From assembly GCA_044222225.1 (NCBI GenBank), contig JBGANR010000002.1, positions 62,001-126,000 of the forward strand: a stretch of DNA of 64,000 nt. The letters run 5' to 3'. The stretch comes from JBGANR01 sp044222225 (lineage in GTDB: Bacteria; Actinomycetota; Actinomycetes; Mycobacteriales; Mycobacteriaceae). The notes below the pieces were generated by a model. That model saw only the letters and a program-made list of their open reading frames with translations. It ran no database searches and had not been told where the DNA came from. Made by a program: the position numbers and the translations under genes. Below are positions 16,944 through 24,357 of the stretch, piece after piece. Numbering within the stretch: the stretch's first letter is position 1; each line of letters begins with the position of its first letter.

Positions 16944-18157
16944 CGGTGACCAGCGGAGAGCCGGCCGCCGACCGGCCTGCCACCGACCGGCCGACCGGAC
17001 GCGGGCTGGCCGGCGCGACGATGGCCCGGATCGGCGCGCGCGTCGTGAGCTCGCTCGCCCTCGGCGCCTGCCTGCTGCTCATCGCGCGTGGGGTGGCGCC
17101 GGCGGAGTTCGGCGCGCTGATGACGGCCTACGCCGTCGGTCTCGTCGTGGGGCTCGCCGCGGGCGTCGGCGCGCCGGTGCGGGTGCTGCGCGCGCCCGCC
17201 GGTGCCGGGGTCGCGCCGGGGTCGCTTTTCATCGTGCACACGGCGGCGGTGCTCACCGCCGGGGCGGCGGCCGGTCTCGTCGCCGCCGTCGTGTGGCCGA
17301 CCTGGGCCGTCGCCGCCGGGCTCGTCTTCGCGACGTCCGACACGCTGCAGAACTACGCGCAGGCGCAGTTGACGGCGACCGGTCGCCGGTCGGTGGCGGA
17401 CCTGCTCGTTGTCACGCATCGCGTCGTTCCGCTCGTGGCGGTCGCGACGGACTTCATGGTCACCGGCGGTGTCGGACTGCCGGTGCTTCTCCTGGCGACG
17501 ACGGTGCCGGCCGCGCTCGGCGTCGTCGTCCCGTGGGTGCTCGACCCGCCGCGGCGGCCGATCGATCTGGCGGCCGTGTTCACCGGCTGGTCCGGTTACT
17601 GGGGCTATTCGGGGTCGGCGATGCTCACGCAGCTGCAGATCCCGGTCCTCGGCGTGGTGGCCGCGGCGCCGGTGGTCGCGTCGTACGCGCTGGCGATGCG
17701 GGTGGTGGGGCCGATCACGCTGGTCACGGCGTCGCTGACGGCCGTCGCCGTGCCGGGGCTGGCCGCGCGGCTCGCCGCGCCGGCGTCGTTCAGCGCGCTG
17801 TATCGCCGCGTGCTCGCGACGTGTGGCGGGTATGCGGTGCTCGTCGTCGCGTTCGCGGTGCCGGGTGCGCTCGCCCTCGCCGCGCTCGCCGGCGACGGGT
17901 ACCGCGACGCCGTCCCGCTGTTCGCGGCGTCGATCGTCGGGGCGGCACTCAGCGCGTGCAGTCAGGGTTTCAACATCAAGCTGCTGGCCGTCGGCTCGCC
18001 GTGGCGGGCGACGGCGGCGATCGTCTCCGGGGGACTGGTCGCGCTCGCGCTGCTGGCCGTCCTCGGCGGCACCGAGCCGGGCCTGTTGTGGTTGGTTCCG
18101 GTGTCGGCGCAGATCGTCGTGCTCGCGCTCATCGGAGTCGCGGCGGGTGTGCGATGA
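16940..18157 (+). CDS. Wzx-like lipid-linked oligosaccharide flippase
   Basis: A 405-residue polytopic protein with about twelve hydrophobic helices, first at about residues 33-50, and short charged loops. This matches polysaccharide transporters of the MOP superfamily that flip undecaprenyl-linked repeat units. The early ARVVSSLALGACLLLIARGV and the following EFGALMTAYAVGLVVG match the conserved TM1-TM2 region (the fxxxxxarxLgpxxfG pattern). Its place at the end of the glycosyltransferase genes and the presence of a Wzy-like polymerase support the assignment. The very Ala/Gly/Val-rich helices make the exact topology uncertain. Confidence 0.8.
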   Translation: MTVTSGEPAADRPATDRPTGRGLAGATMARIGARVVSSLALGACLLLIARGVAPAEFGALMTAYAVGLVVGLAAGVGAPVRVLRAPAGAGVAPGSLFIVHTAAVLTAGAAAGLVAAVVWPTWAVAAGLVFATSDTLQNYAQAQLTATGRRSVADLLVVTHRVVPLVAVATDFMVTGGVGLPVLLLATTVPAALGVVVPWVLDPPRRPIDLAAVFTGWSGYWGYSGSAMLTQLQIPVLGVVAAAPVVASYALAMRVVGPITLVTASLTAVAVPGLAARLAAPASFSALYRRVLATCGGYAVLVVAFAVPGALALAALAGDGYRDAVPLFAASIVGAALSACSQGFNIKLLAVGSPWRATAAIVSGGLVALALLAVLGGTEPGLLWLVPVSAQIVVLALIGVAAGVR

Positions 18158-18207
18158 GACGGAGCTCGCGGAATCGACCGGGGTCGTGGAGTGGAGAAGG
18201 AGACGTC

Positions 18208-18984
18208 ATGACGCATCGCGGAGGGCGATCCGGTGCGGCGGCGCGACGGCTGTTCGCGGCGGTGCTCGCGGCGTGCGTCGCGTCCGGGACGGCGGCCTGT
18301 GCGCAGACGCCCGAGTACGTCCGCGTCGATCTTCCGTCGTCGGTCGCGCCGTCGTCCGCGGCGCCCTCGTCCGCTCGGCCGGGCTCGTCGGTCGATCTCG
18401 TCGTCATCGGCGACAGCACGACGGCGGGCACCGTGTTCGGCGGCCAGGGCCGCTACAACTGGGCGTCTCTCGTCGCCGACCGCGTCGCCGAGGATCAGAT
18501 GCCGGTCGATGTCATCAAGTCGGCGCACGGTGGGTCGGGTTACCTCAACCGCGGGCCGGACGACACGGTCTTCGCCGAGGAGGCCGAGGCCGTCGTGTCG
18601 GAATCGACCGCGGTCGTCGTCGTCTTCGGGAGCGGTAACGATGTGGACGAGAAGGGTGACGTCGGCGCCGCCGCCACACAGATCTGCCGTCGGGTCGCGC
18701 GCGTCGCGCCCCGGGCGCGGCTGCTCTACGTGGCCCCGTCGTGGACGCGTGGACAGGCCGTTCCCCGTGAACTGCGCTCGATCGCCGAGGCGATCGGCGG
18801 CGCTGCGAAAGAATGTGCCGGTGCACAGTTCCTCGATCCGATCGGTGAACGTTGGTTCCCGGACCTCGCCGGCATGATCGGCGGTGACGGCATCCACCCG
18901 ACGAACGCCGGCCACGAGGTGTTCGCCACACACATCTATCCCGTCGTCAAGCGGCTGCTGGCGGATGCGACGCGGCCGGGCTGA
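18208..18984 (+). CDS. Secreted SGNH/GDSL hydrolase, putative lipoprotein
   Basis: A 258-residue exported SGNH hydrolase, probably an esterase or O-deacetylase. Block I VVIGDSTTAG holds the nucleophile at about Ser70, block III has GSGNDVDE, and block V DGIHPTNAGH near the C-terminus supplies Asp and His. The N-terminus has a basic stretch, a hydrophobic helix and GTAAC at about residue 31, a possible lipobox, followed by a Ser/Ala/Pro linker. The ATG at 18208 after GAAGGAG is preferred. An in-frame ATG at 18154 overlaps the flippase stop and would put 18 polar residues ahead of the signal. It may edit acyl groups on the exported polymer. Confidence 0.83.
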   Translation: MTHRGGRSGAAARRLFAAVLAACVASGTAACAQTPEYVRVDLPSSVAPSSAAPSSARPGSSVDLVVIGDSTTAGTVFGGQGRYNWASLVADRVAEDQMPVDVIKSAHGGSGYLNRGPDDTVFAEEAEAVVSESTAVVVVFGSGNDVDEKGDVGAAATQICRRVARVAPRARLLYVAPSWTRGQAVPRELRSIAEAIGGAAKECAGAQFLDPIGERWFPDLAGMIGGDGIHPTNAGHEVFATHIYPVVKRLLADATRPG

Positions 18985-20041
18985 CGTCTTGGCGCGGGTC
19001 CGGACGCGGTGGGCGCCGCTCGTCGTGGTCGTCGCCGCGGTGCTCGTGGCGATGGCCTGCACCTCGAGCACGCGGATCCCGATTCCGAACTCCGCGCTGC
19101 CGACGACGGCACCCGCGTTCGGCGTGGCCAGCATCGCGACGCTCACCGACCGGACGATCGACGGCCTCCGGGCCGAGGCGCGCGCCATCCGCGACACAGG
19201 GGCGACGTGGATCAGGATCGTCGTCAACTGGAACGAGACCGAACCGCACGACGGCGTCTTCTACTGGCAACGCATCGACGACGCCGTCGCCGCGGCCCGA
19301 GAGCAGCAGTTGTCGATTCTCGGGCTCATCGGTGGGCCGGCGCCGAACTGGGCGGGTACCGCTGCCGACTCCCGCGGATCGGTTCCGCGCGATCCCGTCG
19401 ACATCGGACGCTTCTCGGGGGCGCTCGCCGCGCGATTCGCGCACGAGGTGGCGGCGTGGGAGGTGTGGAACGAGCCGAATCTGCGCGGCTACTGGACGAA
19501 CCCGTCGCCCAAGGCCTACGTACCGGTGCTCCGGGCGGTGCACGATGCGATCAAGGCCGCTGATCCGCCGGCGACGATCGTCCTCGGTGGACTGTCTCCG
19601 GACGTCAGCGGCATCCCCGTGGGGGAGTATCTCGAGGGCGTCTACGCGGCCGGTGGCGGCGATGCCTTCGACGCCGTCGGGCTGCATCCGTACGTCGTCC
19701 CCTCGCCGTTGGGGTGGGATCCGTTCGGCAGACTCGGCATCGTGCACGAGGCGCGTGCCGTCATGGCGCGGCACGGCCAGTCGAGCAAACAGATCTGGAT
19801 CACCGAGTGGGGCCAGTCGACCGGTACCGCCTACTACGCGGTGACCGAAGAGCGGCAGGCGTCGATCATCGTCGACGGCCTGCGTCGGCTCCGGACGGAG
19901 CGGGGGATGGGACCGGTCTTCCTCTTCACGACGAAGGACTGGTCCACCGACCCGGCGATCGCCGATCTCAATTACGGGCTGTACCGCTACGACTACTCGC
20001 CGAAGCCGGTGGTCGCCCGGCTGCGAGCGGTGGCGCGATGA
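18965..20041 (+). CDS. Clan-A glycoside hydrolase-like lipoprotein
   Basis: A 358-residue exported (beta/alpha)8-barrel protein resembling GH5/GH39-type enzymes. The hydrophobic leader ends at VLVAMACTSS, giving a lipobox with Cys. The catalytic pair appears as AWEVWNEPNL (acid/base Glu) and WITEWGQST (nucleophile Glu), with DAVGLHPYV between them. The start is uncertain. ATG 18965 overlaps the SGNH gene by 20 bp and gives a normal lipoprotein leader; TTG 18989 is an alternative. It probably cleaves or trims the exopolysaccharide outside the cell. It is related in pattern to the convergent gene at 20171-21202. Confidence 0.8.
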   Translation: MRRGRADVLARVRTRWAPLVVVVAAVLVAMACTSSTRIPIPNSALPTTAPAFGVASIATLTDRTIDGLRAEARAIRDTGATWIRIVVNWNETEPHDGVFYWQRIDDAVAAAREQQLSILGLIGGPAPNWAGTAADSRGSVPRDPVDIGRFSGALAARFAHEVAAWEVWNEPNLRGYWTNPSPKAYVPVLRAVHDAIKAADPPATIVLGGLSPDVSGIPVGEYLEGVYAAGGGDAFDAVGLHPYVVPSPLGWDPFGRLGIVHEARAVMARHGQSSKQIWITEWGQSTGTAYYAVTEERQASIIVDGLRRLRTERGMGPVFLFTTKDWSTDPAIADLNYGLYRYDYSPKPVVARLRAVAR

Positions 20042-20170
20042 CCGGGTCCGCCCCTCCATTCGGGCGCACGTATTCGTTTCGGGCGCATGTATTTCGTTCC
20101 CGCCCCGGTTGCAGGCTTACGCGGGAACCGAATTCCCGGGCCTGAACGGAAACTACGCGCCGGACTGCGC
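20042..20170. repeat. Convergent intergenic region with tandem repeat and nested hairpins
   Basis: Between the ends of two convergent hydrolase genes. A 19-bp imperfect tandem repeat lies at 20061-20079 and 20080-20098 (both begin CGGGCGCA). An 8-bp perfect inverted repeat GTTCCCGC/GCGGGAAC follows at 20096-20103 and 20121-20128. Its 3' arm can instead pair as CGGGAA/TTCCCG at 20122-20127 and 20133-20138. There is no T-run, so a bidirectional terminator without U-tract is my best reading. Confidence 0.45.
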
Positions 20171-21202
20171 TCAGCCGATCGCCGCCCGGACGGCGTCGAC
20201 GGCGGGTTTCGGGGTGCCGTTGTGGCGGAAGAGGCCGAAGTTGGCGTCCAGCAGCGTCGGATCAGCCCACAGGTCGCGCGAGGTGAAGAGGAAGACGGCG
20301 GCGATGAACGGCATCGCCTGGAACCGGTTGACGGCGTCGGCCAGGATGCGGGCCTGCTCGGCCTCGCTCACCGAGTACGCCGTGGTCCCCGTCGCCTGAC
20401 CGTATTCGGTCACCCACATCTTCTTCGCGGCGTCGCCGTTCGCGATCATGGTCTGCCGGCCGGCCGTGAGGACGGCGGCCCCGCCGCCGTCGCCGTAGCG
20501 CGGGTCGGCCGTCAACGCATACGGGTACGTGTACGGGTGGACGCCGACGCCGTCGAAATAGGGTGCGGCGCCGAGCCGATACAGGTCGGCGATGAAAGTG
20601 GTGTCGCGGGTCTCGGCGCGGCTGCTCGAGGTGCCGCCGGTGACGATGGGCTGGCGGCTTCCCGTCCCCCTGATCGCCGTCGACGCGGCGCGCAGCAGCG
20701 GCACGTACGTCGCGGCCGTCGGGGGGATGAGGTAGTGCGAGAGGTTCGGCTCGTTCCAGATCTCCCAGGCCGAGACGTACGGGGAGTAGCGCAGGGCGGC
20801 GAGCCGCGCGAACGTGCCGAACGTCGCGGGGTCACGCGGGGGATTGCCGTTGGCGTACGGGTCGGCCCCGGGCCGCTGCGCCCAGTACGGCGCCGGCCCT
20901 TCGAGATCGAGCAGCACGAGCAGTCCCGCAGCGCGCGCGGCGGCGACGGCGAGATCGATCGACGCCCACCGGGCGTCCGCGGGCCCGCCCGGCTGGACGA
21001 GATTCCACTTCGCCGCGATGCGGATCGCGGTGCCGCCGGCCGCCCGGATCTGCGCCGCCTCGGCCACGTGATCGACGCCGGTGAGCATCGTCGAGACGGA
21101 CGCCACGCCGACCACGGGGGACGCGGCGTGCGCCTGTCCGACGCCGACGCCCGGCACGATGAGCGCCGCGAACACGATCAGGCAGGACAGGCAGCGCCGC
21201 AC
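20171..21202 (-). CDS. Secreted clan-A glycoside hydrolase-like protein
   Basis: A 343-residue exported protein with the same fold signals as the lipoprotein hydrolase facing it. AWEIWNEPNL carries the acid/base Glu, GVGVHPYTY follows, and WVTEYGQATG carries the nucleophile Glu. I choose the GTG at 21202. It follows GAGAAGAG and gives a clean Sec signal peptide (RRCLSCLIVFAALIVPG, cleavage after AHA near residue 26). The longer open frame up to 21349 has no such features. Unlike its neighbour it lacks a lipobox, so it is probably released. It is divergent from pepQ and ends 130 bp from the opposite hydrolase. Confidence 0.82.
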   Translation of the reverse strand: MRRCLSCLIVFAALIVPGVGVGQAHAASPVVGVASVSTMLTGVDHVAEAAQIRAAGGTAIRIAAKWNLVQPGGPADARWASIDLAVAAARAAGLLVLLDLEGPAPYWAQRPGADPYANGNPPRDPATFGTFARLAALRYSPYVSAWEIWNEPNLSHYLIPPTAATYVPLLRAASTAIRGTGSRQPIVTGGTSSSRAETRDTTFIADLYRLGAAPYFDGVGVHPYTYPYALTADPRYGDGGGAAVLTAGRQTMIANGDAAKKMWVTEYGQATGTTAYSVSEAEQARILADAVNRFQAMPFIAAVFLFTSRDLWADPTLLDANFGLFRHNGTPKPAVDAVRAAIG

Positions 21203-21381
21203 GACGGTCTCTTCTCGATCGGAGGTGAGCCCCGTAACGCCGGAGCGGTCCTGAGCGATGAACTTAAGCCCTTCGGCGTGTCGGCCGCCAGTTCTGCGGA
21301 GATGTCGGGTATAAGACCGCCCGGACTGAAGGAGCCGTCGAGTCGCCACCGCCCGGGGTCCGTTCCTCTACGGTGACCTGT
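21203..21381. promoter_or_regulatory. Divergent promoter region; candidate leaderless promoter of pepQ
   Basis: A 179-bp region between two divergent genes. TACGGT at 21369-21374 fits the actinobacterial -10 pattern TANNNT and ends 7 bases before the GTG at 21382, which would make a leaderless pepQ mRNA. TATAAG at 21310-21315 is a second, less well-placed hexamer. No convincing -35 element is seen. The minus-strand gene should have its own promoter here, but I cannot place it. Confidence 0.35.
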
Positions 21382-22476
21382 GTGAACTCCGTGTCCTCGA
21401 TCGCCGATCGGCCGACGGCCCGTCGGCGGGAACGGCTGCGCGCGGCGACGCGTGACGCCGGTCTCGACGCGCTCCTCGTCACCGATCTCGTCAACGTCCG
21501 CTACCTGTCCGGGTTCACCGGATCGAACGCCGCGCTGCTCGTGTCGGCGGCCGGGCCCGACGGCGACCGGATCGCGACGGACGGCCGCTATGTCGTGCAG
21601 GTGGCGCAACAGGCGGGAGACCTGCCGCTGACGGTGGCCCGCGACTGCGGCCAGGCGCTGCTGAGGGACGTCGGGCCGACGCGCGTCGGCTTCGAGGCCG
21701 AACACGTCAGCGTCGCCGCGCACACCGTGCTGGCGGAGGTTGCCGAGCTCGTCCCCACCACCGGCCTCGTCGAGACGCTGCGCGAGGTCAAGGAGCCGGC
21801 CGAGGTCGACGCGTTGCGCCGGGCCTGCGCCGTCGCCGACGAGGCGCTGCGGGTGATCGTCGAGCGGGGTGCGATCGCACCCGGCGCGACGGAACGGGAC
21901 GTGCAGCGGGCGCTCGACTTCACCATGCTCGAGCTCGGTGCCGACGCCGTCTCCTTCGAGACGATCGTCGCGACCGGCTCGAACAGCGCGATCCCGCACC
22001 ACCGTCCGACCGGGGCGGTGCTCGCCGCCGGCGACTTCGTCAAGATCGACTTCGGCGCCGTCGTCGACGGCTACCACTCGGACATGACGCGGACCTTCGT
22101 GCTCGGCTCGCCCGCGCCGTGGCAGACCGAGATCTACGAACTCGTCGCGGCCGCGCAGGCCGCGGGCCGGGCGGCTCTCGTGCCGGGGACGGAGCTCGCC
22201 GCGATCGACGCCGCCGCTCGGGACGTCATCGACGCGGCCGGCCACGGCGAGCACTATGTGCACGGACTCGGCCACGGCGTGGGCCTGCTCATCCACGAAG
22301 CCCCGGGAATCGGAGCGGCGGCCACGGGTAGACTCCTTGCCGGCGCGGTCGTGACCGTCGAGCCCGGGGTCTATCTGCCGGGACGCGGCGGCGTTCGGAT
22401 CGAGGACACGCTGGTCGTCACCGACGGCGAGCCGGAGCTGCTCACGCTCTTCGACAAGGCCCTTCTCGTTCTCTGA
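21382..22476 (+). CDS. pepQ: Xaa-Pro dipeptidase/aminopeptidase (M24B)
   Basis: Cytoplasmic two-metal peptidase cleaving X-Pro bonds. An N-terminal creatinase-like domain (about residues 1-125, with VTDLVNVRYLSGFTGSNAAL) precedes the pita-bread catalytic domain. Metal ligands are visible in KIDFGAVVDGYHSDMTRTF (two Asp), HGLGHGVGLLIHEAPG (His) and TVEPGVYLPG ... RIEDT (two Glu). Three in-frame GTG codons compete as start (21373, 21382, 21391). I choose 21382 because a TANNNT -10 lies at leaderless distance, giving 364 residues. It sits just before efp as in mycobacteria. Confidence 0.92.
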   Translation: MNSVSSIADRPTARRRERLRAATRDAGLDALLVTDLVNVRYLSGFTGSNAALLVSAAGPDGDRIATDGRYVVQVAQQAGDLPLTVARDCGQALLRDVGPTRVGFEAEHVSVAAHTVLAEVAELVPTTGLVETLREVKEPAEVDALRRACAVADEALRVIVERGAIAPGATERDVQRALDFTMLELGADAVSFETIVATGSNSAIPHHRPTGAVLAAGDFVKIDFGAVVDGYHSDMTRTFVLGSPAPWQTEIYELVAAAQAAGRAALVPGTELAAIDAAARDVIDAAGHGEHYVHGLGHGVGLLIHEAPGIGAAATGRLLAGAVVTVEPGVYLPGRGGVRIEDTLVVTDGEPELLTLFDKALLVL

Positions 22477-22560
22477 ACGCCTGCGACCGACACGAGCTCG
22501 AACCCCGGCGCGCACGCGAGAACCGCGAGCACCACCCGCGAGAACACCCAAGGAGACCAC

Positions 22561-23124
22561 GTGGCGACCACCGCCGACTTCAAGAACGGCCTCGTCCTCA
22601 ACCAAGAGGGCCAGCTCTGGCAGATCACCGAGTTCCAGCACGTCAAGCCGGGTAAGGGCCCCGCCTTCGTGCGCACCAAGCTCAAGAACGTGCTCTCGGG
22701 CAAGACCGTCGACAAGACCTTCAATGCCGGTGTGCGGGTCGAGACGGCCACGGTCGACCGCCGCGACATGACCTACCTCTACAACGACGGTTCCGACTAC
22801 GTCTTCATGGACGGCCAGACCTTCGACCAGATCTCCGTCACTCCGGAGACCATCGGCGACGGCGCGCGTTTCCTGCTGGAGAACATGACCGTGCAGGTGG
22901 CCACCCACGAGGGCGCGCCGCTGTACGTCGAGCTGCCGGTGACGGTGGAGCTCGTGGTGCAGCACACCGATCCGGGCCTGCAGGGTGATCGCTCCACGGG
23001 CGGCACGAAGCCCGCGCGGCTGGAGACCGGCGCCGAGATCCAGGTGCCGCTGTTCATCAACACCGGCGACAAGCTCAAGGTCGACTCGCGCGACGGCAAC
23101 TACCTGGGCCGGGTCAACGCCTGA
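22561..23124 (+). CDS. efp: Elongation factor P
   Basis: Binds ribosomes stalled on poly-proline and promotes peptide-bond formation. The 187-residue protein has the three beta-barrel domains of EF-P. The tip loop reads KPGKGPA with Lys32, i.e. the PGKGP palindrome known from actinobacterial EF-P that works without lysine modification. In keeping with this, no EpmA/B or other modification gene is nearby. The GTG start follows CAAGGAGACCAC, an excellent Shine-Dalgarno. Many proteins in this window carry long Pro runs (for example 40724-43750), which would need EF-P. Confidence 0.98.
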   Translation: MATTADFKNGLVLNQEGQLWQITEFQHVKPGKGPAFVRTKLKNVLSGKTVDKTFNAGVRVETATVDRRDMTYLYNDGSDYVFMDGQTFDQISVTPETIGDGARFLLENMTVQVATHEGAPLYVELPVTVELVVQHTDPGLQGDRSTGGTKPARLETGAEIQVPLFINTGDKLKVDSRDGNYLGRVNA

Positions 23125-23125
23125 C

Positions 23126-23698
23126 GTGACGGGCTCCGACTCCTCCGACGCGCGCTCGTCGCAGTCGCATCCGCGGCGGCAGCCGCAATCGGACTACAAG
23201 AAATACGGCGCACGGCACCGGGCCCGGCGCCGCGCCGTCGAGGTGCTGTTCGAGGCCGAGGCGCGGGGCGTCGACGGGCGGGACGTCGTCATCGAACGGC
23301 GGGGCCTCGCCGCGGGCGACGACTCGTTCTCGTCGGTCCCGGCCTACACCGAGACGCTGGTGGCCGGCGTGACGGCCGACCGCGAGCAGATCGACTCGCT
23401 CGTGTCCTCCCACCTGCGCGATTGGACGCTGGAGCGGCTGCCCGCCGTCGACCGCGCGATCCTGCGGCTCGGCGCGTGGGAACTCTTCCACGCTCCCGAC
23501 GTGCCGCCCGTCGTCGTCGTCGACCAGGCCGTCGAGATCGCTCGCGAGCTCTCCACGGACACGTCGCCGAACTACGTCAACGGCGTGCTCGCCGCACTGA
23601 CGCCGCTGGCCGAACAGGCCCGTGCGGCGGTCGCGGACGCACCCGACGAACCCGGTGCCGGCGTCCCGGCCGAGACCGGCGGCCCGGAGGCCGGCTGA
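23126..23698 (+). CDS. nusB: Transcription antitermination factor NusB
   Basis: RNA-binding helical protein of the NusB/NusE antitermination complex on rRNA transcripts. The NusB fold spans about residues 28-160. It starts GARHRARRRAVEVLFEAEAR, continues with LERLPAVDRAILRLGAWEL, and ends with VDQAVEIARELSTDTSPNYV then NGVL, all hallmark segments. An acidic, Pro/Gly-rich tail of about 25 residues follows, as does a Ser/Arg/Gln-rich N-terminal extension. The GTG start is one base after the efp stop, so efp-nusB form a pair. Confidence 0.95.
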   Translation: MTGSDSSDARSSQSHPRRQPQSDYKKYGARHRARRRAVEVLFEAEARGVDGRDVVIERRGLAAGDDSFSSVPAYTETLVAGVTADREQIDSLVSSHLRDWTLERLPAVDRAILRLGAWELFHAPDVPPVVVVDQAVEIARELSTDTSPNYVNGVLAALTPLAEQARAAVADAPDEPGAGVPAETGGPEAG

Positions 23699-23707
23699 TA
23701 CCGTAGT

Positions 23708-23725
23708 CGTCGAAAAAGTTCGACG
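23708..23725 (+). terminator. Candidate hairpin after nusB
   Basis: CGTCGAA (23708-23714) and TTCGACG (23719-23725) form a 7-bp perfect stem with an AAAG tetraloop, starting 10 bases after the nusB stop and followed by TCCTTT. It could terminate efp-nusB transcripts or separate them from the pyr operon. The stem is short and the T-run poor, so confidence is limited. Confidence 0.35.
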
Positions 23726-23734
23726 TCCTTTAAC

Positions 23735-23764
23735 GACCCGTCCCGTGAGGCGGAGAAGGAGGTC
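23735..23764 (+). promoter_or_regulatory. PyrR-binding RNA loop overlapping the pyrR Shine-Dalgarno
   Basis: The leader contains CCCGTGAGG at 23742-23750, an exact match to the PyrR binding-loop core CCNGNGAGG. It is flanked by GACC (23735-23738) and GGTC (23761-23764), which can pair as a lower stem. The strong Shine-Dalgarno GAAGGAGG lies in the 3' arm, with the pyrR GTG at 23773. PyrR with UMP bound here would hide the ribosome site. This matches translational repression described for mycobacterial pyr operons rather than the attenuation used in Bacillus. The core match is seen; regulation is inferred. Confidence 0.7.
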
Positions 23765-23772
23765 CGCGGTCC

Positions 23773-24357
23773 GTGACGCCCATACAAGGGACGCGCTCGC
23801 AAGACCCCGGCAGGCAACTGCTCGACGAGGCCGCGGTGACGCGCACCATCGCGCGCATCGCCCACCAGATCATCGAGAAGACCGCTCTCGACGCCCCCGA
23901 CGCCCCGCGCGTCGCCCTCGTTGGCATCCCGACGCGCGGCACGACGCTCGCGCAGCGGCTGGCGGCGGACATCACGTCGTTCACCGGTGTGACGCTGCCG
24001 GTCGGCTCGCTCGACACCACCCTCTACCGGGACGACCTGCGGGCCAAGCCGCATCGCCCGCTGGAGCCGACGACCGTGCCCGAGGGCGGTGTGGACGATG
24101 CGCTCGTCGTCCTCGTCGACGACGTCCTCTACTCGGGCCGGACGATTCGCGCCGCCCTCGACGCGCTGCGCGACCTCGGCCGGCCGCGCGCCGTCCAGCT
24201 CGCGGTGCTCGTCGATCGCGGCCACCGCGAGCTGCCCCTGCGCGCCGACTACGTGGGCAAGAACGTGCCGACGGCGCGCACCGAGCAGGTGCACGTCCAT
24301 CTCTCCCAGCACGATGAGGGGCCGGAGGGCGTGTACTTGACGGGGGGCGAGTCGTGA
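23773..24357 (+). CDS. pyrR: Bifunctional pyr operon regulator/uracil phosphoribosyltransferase PyrR
   Basis: RNA-binding repressor of the pyr operon that also makes UMP from uracil and PRPP. The 194-residue PRTase fold has the PRPP-binding signature VLVDDVLYSGRT at about residues 113-124. The N-terminal RIAHQIIEKT and VALVGIPTRGTTLAQR are typical of PyrR, as is LPVGSLDTTLYRDDL. GTG start with a strong AAGGAGG 10 bases upstream. First gene of the pyr operon; the GTGA overlap with pyrB couples it to aspartate carbamoyltransferase. Confidence 0.97.
   Translation: MTPIQGTRSQDPGRQLLDEAAVTRTIARIAHQIIEKTALDAPDAPRVALVGIPTRGTTLAQRLAADITSFTGVTLPVGSLDTTLYRDDLRAKPHRPLEPTTVPEGGVDDALVVLVDDVLYSGRTIRAALDALRDLGRPRAVQLAVLVDRGHRELPLRADYVGKNVPTARTEQVHVHLSQHDEGPEGVYLTGGES

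Noticed and set aside
20061..20098. Tandem 19-mer as a phage or integrative-element attachment site
   Set aside because: No integrase, excisionase or tRNA gene is nearby and the copies are adjacent rather than flanking cargo.
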